From contig JADANN010000212.1 of assembly GCA_018806985.1 (NCBI GenBank), positions 62,001 through 126,000 on the forward strand: a stretch of 64,000 nt of DNA, given 5' to 3'. This stretch comes from Angiostrongylus vasorum. Its lineage: Eukaryota; Nematoda; Chromadorea; Rhabditida; Metastrongylidae. Below, one piece after another: positions 25,101 to 37,100 of this stretch; within the stretch, counting starts at the first letter, position 1, and every line of letters starts with the position of its first letter. Both the position numbers and the translations under genes were made by a program. Below the pieces are notes generated by a model. That model was given only the letters and a program-made list of their open reading frames with translations, was not told where the DNA came from and made no database searches.

Positions 25101-28100
25101 TAGCTTTGCTATTGTAAACAATTCGTGTTATTTACATACTCTTGTAAGGCTCAAGCACAGTGCTTACCGATCTATAATAGCCATCATCTCCCGAAGATGA
25201 ATAGAGGACAACGCCGTTTTTGAGGTGACGACATCTTCCTGCACCGTAATCCACCGCCACCACCTGAATCAATTCGTATACTGTCGATGATGTATAGCAG
25301 TATTTAACTCCGGAAAAGCTCCCTTTGCAGTTTCATGGTTTGGATGTTGTCGAGATGTCCTGAAAAGTTGGAACGCTCGATCCGGTGACGAGTTCTTGCG
25401 CCAGGTTCACTTTTTAACCTTTCAGGAACGCTATTCTCACTTCTTTTTAGCAAAATCGCAGACATTTTTTCCCCACACAACCTATTTATGATCTTATAAT
25501 ATTTCCATATCTTATGTATAATTCAGTAGAATATGCTTCTTGATCAGCACATGGCTCTTGATCCTTATTCAACTTCTCAACACCTGTTCATTGTCCTTTG
25601 TATTATCGTTAAGGTTTAAAGCAGCGGACTCATGTAATTATTAAAACCGGGCGTAATAGAAGCAGGAGACCTCACAAATCACTATGTACACTTCCTGAGC
25701 TTTCTACTCATAGCTTTGCTTAGCATTTCAAGGATTAAAAATATAATTTTTGTACTTCAGCAATTTTCAAACACGACGTATTGGATCGATCTTTGGTCAA
25801 ATGCGTTATGCGTAGCTCAGAATATAAATACTTGTGCCGTTGAGACATGTTGACTTATATGTATTTTCAAGTCTCGCACTCTTAAACGGTTTTCCTCGTA
25901 CTTTGCTTCACATTGTAGCAAAGCTCTACATTTATCATCGATGAATTTTATAGCTCAAAACGTCTTCTTTCCTTACCTTAAACGACGTTAGCTGGAAAAA
26001 GATGGGTCATTGGAAGCAAATGAGAGTAACTTCAATGATGCTGAGATGTTTGCAAAACTCCAGACCGCAGGTGTTTGCGGTGGGGAACGAACGCTCTGCT
26101 ACGCTTTCCGGGGGGCTAGTGCGTTCACCACCACACCGCGCGGGCCGTTCGTTTCTCCTGTCTCTCAACTATTTCTATCGATCAGCGCCATCAACAATCG
26201 CCTGTCAGCGGGATTGATCTGGGGAGCGCAAACCGGCAATGAACCCGGTGAGACACAGGCGAAACGAAGGATCCGCGTGGTGTGGTGGTGAACGCACTAG
26301 CCCCCCGGAAAGGGTAACAGAGCGTTCGTTCTTCATCGCAAACACCTGCGCTCCGAGTTTTGCAAATATCTCAGCATCATTGAAGTTATACTTCGCAATA
26401 TACTCTGTCGTTAAAAAGAATAGGCAGTAAATAATAAGTTACAATTGTGATTATAGCAAAACGAGAGCAGTTGTAAGTGACGAGTTCTACCTTTATGGGT
26501 ATATCTTCATGAGTTTTGTGAACGTATAAATACTACTTTCTTCATGGTTGATTACGTGACAGTGACTACACTGCCCAAGTGAGATACTAGGTGGTACCGG
26601 TCCAAATGCGACACGAAGCTGTCCGTTTATTCCGCCAGTAAGGTCATTCAAGACGAGAAATTAGTATTCTTACCTGAAAAACTCAAACTGAAACAAACCA
26701 CTGCCACCAAAAGTAATCAGGACGAAAATGTTCACTCTCATCCATTGGCTCGTCATTAAATATTAAGAGATGTGTCATACATCTGTTTTGATGTGTATGA
26801 AAGTATTCTCCAGTTTACGAAGTTTAATATATTAGTGGGTGAGAAACAACATGCTGAATAGAAAAGTGCCGCAGGCAAGTGTTGTATTGGCAGAATGCGA
26901 TCAAAAAGATCCACTTGTGTACTACGTTGTCTTGGTCTGGCGTGTGGCGCAGTGGTCGGAGGCGCACTGTAACGCACACGTGGAATCGATCTCCGCGCCC
27001 ATGGCCCACCAAGCCCTCCATCCCTCCTGGGTCGGCAAATAGATGCCAGACTTGTCTGGGAGGATAGCAACACTGGCTCGATACATCGATAGGTCACTGC
27101 GAGTCACCATAAAGGCCAGATATGCATTCATTCCCTCCAAACGATCCTTAATGAAGTCGAATGCGTGGCGCTTCCCTCAGGGATTGATCGACGCCGAGAG
27201 CTTTAGAGCTTTAAGTCTGGCGTCCTATGAATGGCACGAAGCTCGTGTTTTTCAGTGTTAGAAACTCAAAAACTTTAAGGGAATGGTGTTTTTTTTCTTA
27301 ACAAGAATAATGAAAACGTAACTCTTTTTTAGATGTTACACAGCCAGTTTTGATCAAAATCGGTTGTAAAAGGTGACACTACTCCTGCTTTTGCTCAATG
27401 AAACTGTGAAATTTATATAACCAACGCAAAAGATAAAACAAATCTCGAGCAAATGGGCAAAACCTGGCTGGAACGTGCACTGGGTTGGATGAAAACTAAC
27501 AATAAACACAGCTAACTGAGAGAACGAATCACAGAGCGTTACATGTGCCGATGGTAGTGAAGGAGCCATTGACGCACACAGACGTCGTTGCTCCGGACAC
27601 TATGTAGCCGAGTTTACACGTCAGTGTTGCGATAGTACCGGGCGGATACGGCAGCTTTGAGCTCGTGTAACTGATGGAGCCGTTCAGCGGTTCGAGCAAT
27701 CCGAGATAGCACGGGAACTCCGTTCCTGGAAGGGGAACCACGAAAGGTACATGCGGGTCAAGACAAGGACTCATGCAACAGATCGAGCATGCATCCGTAC
27801 AAGAATTCACAAGAAATTCATGGAGTTTGTCTGATAAGTACCAATGACTTTTGCTTAAACGTTAATATGAACATATACACATTATGCACTTAACACTTGG
27901 AATCCGACGTAAGTGGATTTTCACTCATACATAGGGGTCTTTTTCACCACAAGTTAGGGTTCAAAACGTACCAGAAGCATGCGAAAATAAAACGAAGAAC
28001 TAAGAGGATGCGTAGAAGACGTAAAAACCTAGAATTACTAGAAAAAATAGAAATAAGTCAAGTATGTACTAAAAAGCACAAGAAAAGGACTCGTGATGAT

Positions 28101-31100
28101 GATTTGCTAGAGGAGCAAATGGGCCGGCAAGAGCTACTCTTGTCTATCTAATCTATCTATCTATCTATCTGTTCTATCCATCTATCTATCTATCTATCTA
28201 GCTATCTATCTATCTATCTTATCTTATCTTGTCTACCTAGAGCTATATCAAGTCATAGTCAATATATCGAAAAACTACGGGTCAAACAAACGTAAAAAGG
28301 CACATGAAAAAAAGTGGTCGGACTCTAAGGGTTAACTTAAGGGTGCAGCCAAAAGCGCTCAAACTTAATGTCGGTAACATATTTATTCTTTGAGCAGAGA
28401 CATATTGGTCTGAGAGAAGGCAATATATCTCTCGATTGTATAATATTTAGTCGAGCAATTTAATATTTCTTCCAAATATGCATCAAAACAGTGCTCAGTA
28501 CTTTTGAATCATAGAACGGTACTAGACTTTTTAACAAGCTGAAGCTTTTTTTGTGGTATTGCAAAGCCGTTGTCGTAAAATGATCGTAGTTCATTAGAAC
28601 GGAAGATTTTAGGCAAAGAGCTTCACAGTCAAAAAACTGCGAACAATTATTTGGAATATGTTTGGAAGCGAGTATTAAAGCACCAATCAGTACCTGAAGA
28701 TGAACACGTTCCCAGCGGTGACCATACTCCGTTATTGCATGTCGATGTTGTGGAGCCGACCACAGTCTGACTGAGTGGGCACATCATTGTGGCTACTGTT
28801 CCTGAACATTTTCTTAATATCTCCCGGGAAAAATTTCAGTATTAGAGAAGAACCTACCTGAATTCCATGGGCCAAACATGTTACCGGAGGAATAGGTGAC
28901 AGTAGCTCCAATTGGTAGAGCAGGAGGAAAGGTACACTGAGTACCGCCGGAGTTAGAGCAGCTCCCAAGCGGTGGAGTCCACTGCCCGTTCTGGCAAGTG
29001 GATAGCGAAGCACCTAAGGGATATTTCTTTAATTGCGGAACTGTAACTTTATCTCCATCGCCGACAATATTAACAGCTCCTTCTTGCTTTCTCTTACTCA
29101 CTAGTGATTGTCATTGCGATCCAAGTGGCAGCTTTTGTATTTGATTTATTTTGCTCGAACTAACAAGCAGCTTAATACAGCTCATAAAAAAACTGAAGGT
29201 GCTTTAAAAATTTTTTTTATTAAATCCTAAAAACACTCCAACCCCGTTGTTATGACGTAATGGCAGCTTTTGTGAATCTGGAGAACACCAGATTTCCTCA
29301 ACATTCATATCTTGTTAGAACAATAACAAAACTTGCTACAAATCGAATGAACTTTATATGAACTTTAAAAACGTTGAGTTCTTCAACTATTACATTGCAC
29401 TACCTCTGCAGAGACCTCTCCCAAGTAGAACATCTTGGGGCGGCTACTCATAACGCTATGCGGCAACTCCTGATCAGATGGGTAGGGCGTTAAACACGGA
29501 CAAAACGGAATCAAATCTGAGGAAACAGAAGTCTCAATTTGGATCGTCTACTGCGCAAAATCAACCTACACTTTCTAGTTTGCTGCCGCCCACCTAAGGC
29601 AGAGGTTAAGGATCGGCCCTATTATTCCCTAAATGAACTCTGGGAGAGTTCAACAAGCGAATCGCGCTATTCCCCACTGCTGCGACAGATCCCTCAGATA
29701 TCTGAGCCTAAAATTGTCTAAATGCCGCTTTCTAGAAGCAATAAGAATGAAATAACAACAGTTTCGTGCGAAAATTGTGATTGTTTTTACTTCTTGAGCA
29801 AGCGTAAATTTATTGAAATGAGTGAAGATTGCTAGTGTACGTTTGATCCATTCGGCAGCTAGGAGGATTACAATGATACCAGTTCTACTACGAAACATAA
29901 AGAAATGAGAAAGAGTCCGTTGGTATTTTTAAAACGTAGAAGAATAGAAACTGGTATGGATCTGAAAAAGTGCTCTGGATGTAATCCCACCACAATGGCG
30001 TGTTCAGCATAAATCTACTCCGAGGAGTACAACTTAGGTACATCAATGTCTTTACTTGCCAGCATTTTGTGAAGTAAAACCGTTTTATAAGACATTTATA
30101 ACACATTTTATATCACCTCTGCAAAAGCTGTCTTCATACGTGTCGTTTGGAAACCCTTTCTTTCGTAACGACACGTAAGTGTGATCCACGTTGGTGGTTA
30201 CCATGCGATTGGACAAACCTAGGGGAATTCCGCTATTACACAACAAAGTTGCGGTCGTTCCGGACGTATGACTTGTTGAGAGTTGACCATCACTGTAGTC
30301 CACAGTACCACCAGTTTGCTCAATTGATGGGCACGGAAGTCCTGTAACCATCAACGGAGAAGCATTACAAGAAGAAAAATGTTTTCTAAAGGGCGAAGTA
30401 GCTTACCAGACTCACTTCCAGATGAAGGACATGTGCCTAGAGTAGAAGGTACCCATTGCCCACTTGTGCATTTAGCTGTGCTTATTCCTAAAAGTCTACT
30501 AAAAGAATAAAGCATAAAGCTCTCGGATGACCAGTCCCTGAGGAGGCGCCATGCATTCGAACTAACTAAGCATAGTTTGGAGGTAACTGAATGCATATCT
30601 AGCCTTTACAATGATGTGCGGTGGCCAACCGTTGTGAACCAGTGCTGCTATCCTCCCACACAAGTCTGGTACCAATTTGGCGACCTCGGAGCGATGGAAG
30701 GCTTGGTAGGGCATGGGCGCGGGGATCGATCCCACGTGTGTGTTGCAGGGCGCTTCCGACCACTGCGCCACATGCAGAAACTTGACCAAATCAAACCACG
30801 ACTTGATATAATCTCTTTTGAAGACTACTAGATGCTAAATCAAATACTGAAGTAATCAACTGTACTAAATAAAACATGAAAATAACAGTGCAAATAGGAC
30901 GTAGTTCCTTTACAGTTCACAGGTCTCTCTTTCATTAACCACCTCCAACCATTTAGGCCATATGTCACATGAAGTGTCTAAAGATAGCACATAGGAGGTT
31001 AAATGCCGATGAAGGCCGAAAAAAGTGCAGTGTTTGTACAGATATGGAAGTGGACTCAGTTGGAGGAATTACCGCATGTTCTTACTGCGTGAATTGATTT

Positions 31101-34100
31101 CTACCTTTCATTGAAGCACATTTATCCATGTATGTTCCTTGTGTATACTCATTGTATCTTATACGTCGATTTATCGAAAAGGCCAATTATCAAACAACTA
31201 GGAACTGGACCGGAACCTGGCAGAAGTTGTTGCACAACTTCACGTGAAAGAGACGAAAGGAGACTTTAATCTTACATGGAATCACTTGGTGGGTTATAGA
31301 ATCACAGCTGATGAAGGTTGTTCCTACACTGCACTGACGATTCAGTAATGCCTTGATAGAATCTCTTTTGAAGAGCTCTCATGAAAAATGTCTACACAAG
31401 AGGTATGCTAAAGGATGAATAAGAATGGTCGTCGTTTCTGTATATCACAGACTATCGCCTTGTGAAAACTCCTGATGAAGTAGGCACTGGCATGCAACAG
31501 TGGACAATGTTGACAGTAGCAATCCTTTTCTACTATCGAGCCTACGGAAGCATTCACGGTATTTAATCACTAGTAGTTTTTTTTCACGTGTGGCGCAGTG
31601 GTCGGAAGCACCCTGCAACGCACACGTGGAATCGATCCCCCGCGCCGATGGCCCACTAAGCCTTCCATCTTTCCGAGGTCTGCAAATTGGTACCAGACTT
31701 GTCTAGGAGGATAGCAGCATGGCTCAATACATCGGTAGGCTACCGCGAGTCACTGTGAAGGCCAGATCTGCATTCAATCACCTCCGAACGATGCCTAGTG
31801 AAGTGGAATGCATGGAGCATCTATCACGGATTGATCAACGCTGCAAGCTTTATACTTTTTATCCTTTTTAATTCTTTTTTGGCAAGAAAAAAAAACTACT
31901 CTGGAGTCAATGCCGATTTTAAACATTCTCGAAACATTGGAATGACAACATTCAATGACATATGACAAGGGCAGTCGATAGGTTGACCAATAAACGCTTA
32001 GTAGTAGTATTCAAGAACATTTCTCACGTGAAACAGTTTCAGTAATTTGGTTTGATCGAGTCATAAATCGCTTGCAAAAGTAATGACTCAACGCTGTCTA
32101 GGTTCTGTATAAAGGTCACTCTCAATTGCCAAGGCACTCCGTCCAGCTGGCAGCAACCCTTCCCATTTCGTCATATTACCTCGCTGTTCTTAAAATATCC
32201 TTGCATAGAGGTGGTACTACTACTCTTTCAGCTTCTTTATTGTTACATCGCATAATAAAGGTTTAATTGACCAAGTTCGACGTCGGAGCGGGCGCAGCAC
32301 AGCCACAAGCCACGCAAGGCATACATTTCTACAATCTGCCTTCTACAATGACTGAATTTGCAAGCTCGTCTTCCTTAAGTGAGCTACCAACAGCGAATAA
32401 AGAACTTATCCTACCACACTCCCTCCTCTCACTTCATATTTTATTTCATACACTGTACTTAACTCGATTTCATACAATTTCTCACCTATGACTGCCGCTC
32501 CATTAAGGCATCTGGCTGTCACGGTGGTGCCTTCAGGAAATGGTCCCAGTAGCGCCAGGTTTGAGTATGACAAGATGGCTCCTAAAGGTGTCGTCATCGC
32601 TGGGCAGGTTGACGCTGGAATCAATAGTATATCTTGCAAAACAATGGAAGCTTTCTCCAACTATTGGAACTTTATTTATGTGCAAAAACAAAAACGCACT
32701 TCCTCCGTTTCCAGGGAAGCCTATGCAAGTACCGAGTTGCGATGGCGTCCATTGTCCATTAGTACACACTGCACTCGCCGTTCCTTGAATAAATTTCTTA
32801 AAAAGTGCTCGTACAACACTGAATAAGACAACATCTATGTTCTGTTTTCTGCGATGAACCATTTTCTACCTTCCTTTCCGAGTCCCCCTTCAAACCCTAT
32901 CTTCGTCATCGGTAATCTGGTTAATCATGTAAGTTGAACTACGTAAGTATGTATAAGTGTGTCTATAATACACAAGTACATATAAAGGAAAGAAACATGT
33001 CGATCTGGCGAAACAAGGTGCTCGTTTACTGGATGCACGCGCAGAATAACGTTACGAGTAAGGCTGTGCCATCTACTAACTTGAAACGTGCCCTACGTCA
33101 TCCATCAAGTAACTTACTCAAAATCTCCCATAAGGCGAAGATTTGTAACTGTTAATTGAAAGATCGTTCATTTGTCTGATAACAGTTGGCGAACACCGAA
33201 AAAAACGAGCTGATGCGGTTAAAAGCTCTCTCAAGAGTTATCCATTCCAAAGTAGGTATTTAGTCATGTGAATAATATTGGGAAGGCAACAGGAATGTGG
33301 TCGGTTAAAGTGTAAAGGATAAAGCGTTTGGCACTGATCAATCACTGAAGTATGCTCCATGGATCTGACGTCATCAAGTAACGTTAGAAGTGACTGACTG
33401 CACTACTACCTTCTACAATGAGTCGCAGTGGCCTACTGAAGTGCCAAATCGGCGGCGGTATTCACGCAGACAGGTCTCTACCAATTTTTCCGAGCAGGTG
33501 AGATCGAAGGGTTGTTTGTCCAGGGGAGAGGAACTGATGACCCAATGTGCACTGCATGGTACGTGTAACTACTGCGTCACATTTGCCCTCCGTAGCAAAC
33601 TATTTTTTGATGATGCTTATTATAGATATGAATTTCATCGTTTTACCTGTGTTGCGAACACTCCTCTAATACCCTAAACTGGCCAGAGTCTATAGATCAC
33701 ATCTCATCTGCGACAAAGTGTCCAACAAGATTGACTTTGGTTTCGTTTCAGTGTCTTTTCTTTGTTGCAAGAAAACAAAAAGAATTTCTGCAAATCTCCA
33801 AAATAACGGACAATTCAGAGAACAGAGTGGAAAGAAAAAATAGTGAGGAGATACCCTACTAAACCGATTTCCACTGAACCTCGGCGCGAATAATCAATAG
33901 TCTTCTGTGGATTGTTCAGCTTGCGCTCCAAAAAAGCCAAGAAATCCAAAAAAATTTCGTGAGGGGATAATTCTAGGAGTCTCACTTCGTTGCCGTGATC
34001 GCAGAAGGAACTGATTAGTTAGCAGCTACTAAGCTCCGCATAAGTTATTTTAGTGTCGTACGTATAAAATAAATTGTTAGTTGTTACTAGCATGAGCTGT

Positions 34101-37100
34101 TTCTGTAATCAACCTCAACGATGGTGAGATATTCGCAAAACTAAGAACCCGGGCCAGATAGAACCACGATTTCCTTTTTTCGGGACTCGCGCATTGCACA
34201 CTGTGCCACGGTGGCCCTTGTTCTGCATTTCTCTCAGGTAGTTTTTTTTCTGGCCTGGCGTCCAAGTTTTGTGAATATTTCAGCAACGTTGTGGTTGATT
34301 TCGCATAGTACCCTACCGTGAAAATTGTAGTAGGTAGCAAATAAAAAGTAAACATTGTGTTTCTATAACATTATAACCCAACGGCATCTCCAGCGTCAAA
34401 AGTTTAGCATGGACCTGAAACTCTGAGGACTCAGTCCAGTTACTTGTTTGTCGCCTTTCATATTGCAGTTAGCTCACTAGATGTGACGAGTTTTGACTTG
34501 AAATCGCGAGATCTCAGCCTAAATGTCGTTAAAATTTGCCTTGTACACCGAGCGGGCATCTGAGCGTGGCGATTGTTCCCTGCGTAGCTCGACCAGCCAA
34601 GCCGCTGTTCGTCATCGTCACCACGCCTCCAGGGGGGAACGACCAGCTCCGGACACGTAAGCCCTACTAAAGTAATTTATTTAAAACCTCGCACATTAAT
34701 TTTTTTAGTTACACGAAGCAGCACAATCATTTTTGGCACACTAACATAACAATATATTAGTTATCGGTATATTGATTACCACTGATATATTGATACATTA
34801 ATGTTTTGGGTTTTAATATGTTAATTATTATTGTGTTAGTTGCAAAGTTTTTCAGACAGCTCATTTTTTGTTAAATGTCGGTTCTTGAATTCTGCAAAAA
34901 AGGTTTTAGAGGCATGAAAGTTTTCTCTTTCACGTTTCAGATGAACTCCTCAAATAAGATCGTGAATCCTAGAAAGTTAGATATTAATAGAAATATCATT
35001 AATAGCCTCCCAACGGTTTACCGCCTCATCGTGGCTGAGAGGTGTTCCTGGGTGTCGGATTGCGATGTACAGCGGGGGCATTCATCCCTCTGACAAGGTC
35101 TCCCAAGCTGAGAAGTAGTCCGGTGTTTCCATCATGAAGCCTAGCTAAGAGTGAACCAATACCATGATCCACCACCGTCCTTGTATCAAACTAGTTGCAT
35201 GGTGGCAAATCTCTCTCTGATCCACAAGAGCTGCGACTGCCTGTGGTGGTGAAGACCTGAGGCAGACTTTTGCCAGGCTGACCTAGGAGTTCCAAGTAGC
35301 CACAATGGCTTAGCCAGCAATTCTCCGAAAAATGGAGATTATGCTGGAGCCCGCACAATTAGTGAGGACAGGCAGTTCAAGTACCAAGTAAGTAAGTGTC
35401 ATTAATAGATCTCACCATTATCCGAGTTACAGGTGCCGAGTGCGGGCGGAAACCACTGACCGTTAAAACACGACGCCGACGTAGCACCTGTAGAGGATTA
35501 AGTTTTTTTTTCAGAAGTGGTTTTCTCCGTGTGTGTTTGACTATTGAATGTTTTCGTTCTTTCTGAATGAAAGTGATCATGGCTGTGCAACGTCCACTGC
35601 ACAATAGCCGACATCCCGTAGTCGTTAGAACTGGCCCATTATGATTCGTTGGTGAGGTCGGTCTTGTCTCAACTCATCAAGAACACAAGAAATCCGAGCT
35701 GTTATCTGAAATATATCCTACAAGTTTTAATGGAGTACCTAGAGGTGAACCAATGATACATGTCATTGTCACGGTCGTTCCTGGAGCAAATGGGCCAAGC
35801 GAGTTGCCGGTTGAGTAGCTAAGTGAGGCGCCTAGTGGTGTTATGAGAGCGTTGCACGACTGACCTAAAGTTGTTAAAACGTTTTTTTTTCAAAAAATTT
35901 TTTAAAACATTCTGTTTAGATCCCTCTTCATATAAGTTAATTAGACGAACACAATTGATTGAGTTAGTGTGAAAAACCCCTTTCATCGCTTTTCAGTATA
36001 ATGGTAGATTTTACAAGGGATATTTTTACCTATTGTTTTTTAGGCATCATTTTGAACCTGTTGATTCTCTATAAGTGCTTCTCGCGTAATAGTTTTTCTG
36101 ACATCCAACTCATAACGATTTTAGGCTAGAGGTGGAATGATGTCCCAAATCAACAAATTCATATTGTTTTGTTTCATGTTTCGAACTTGGTCTTTCAACA
36201 TCGGAAGCCACTCAACATATCATCAAAGCATCATAGGGATATGGAAGGGCTCCTGGACGCATAATGTGCTGGTTGCTCGGAAAATTTTGCACCGAAGAGA
36301 TGAGTCTTGAAGAGGAAGACGGTCAACGACACCTATTAGCAGTTGACGACGTCCAACTGAAGGCAATCGAAGCTGGTCCGAAGAAAAACTATTCAATAGT
36401 TGCAGAAGAACTTAGAGATAACCACTGAGAAGCCGACTTTTCATTTGAAAGACATGGAAGAGATAAAAGCAAGCGATAAATTGGTGCCGGCATGCCAACT
36501 GAGCCAAGAATAGGACTTAAGTAAGCTCTGCGCTTCTAATGTAGAGAAAAGACATAGAAAAGACAAACCCATAGACAAGACAGCGGTTGGTTTCCATGTG
36601 ACATATTTAGTGGAAGACTAATAGAAAGCGGTGAGTGTGCAAAGAAGCTATTTTGTGTTCAATGTAATTGAAATCTTGGTTTAGCATTCCCTCTGTTTGG
36701 TTATGGATGTGTTTGGCTAGGTAGATGGCGGTCAACTTAACCTTCATAGGCTCTGAGGAAGGAGAAATCCGCCGAAACGTCAGCTTGCTCGTAAATAAAG
36801 AAATAATAACACCTCGCGTCTGCTAAACAAGAATATAAAGAATAGAAAAAAGAATATAGATTTCTGAAAGGGTTTATGATTTGTTGTGAAAATCGTATAA
36901 GCTTGAGTTCAGTGCAGTGTTTAGGGTGAGAAGAAACTCCTATACATCTCCTACAACCAAATCTGCACAAAAAAAAGGCAATGACAGCTGATGTTCTGCA
37001 ACCGTAACAATAATCCACGATACATGAAAATAGTTGCGGCTCTTCATCCAGCATCGCTTGACAGAAAAGTTCTAATCCATGGAGCGCTCAACTACACTTT

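Noticed and set aside
27897..28151. 84-codon Arg/Lys-rich plus frame
   Set aside because: Low-complexity sequence running into the ATCT microsatellite.
31245..31315. Minus segment with CCP-like SVGTTFISC and a GTAAGA donor
   Set aside because: Phase does not fit exons 23 and 24, which already join correctly to complete CCP 10; probably chance.
32488..32826. 112-codon plus-strand frame
   Set aside because: It is the antisense shadow of CCP exons 22 and 23.
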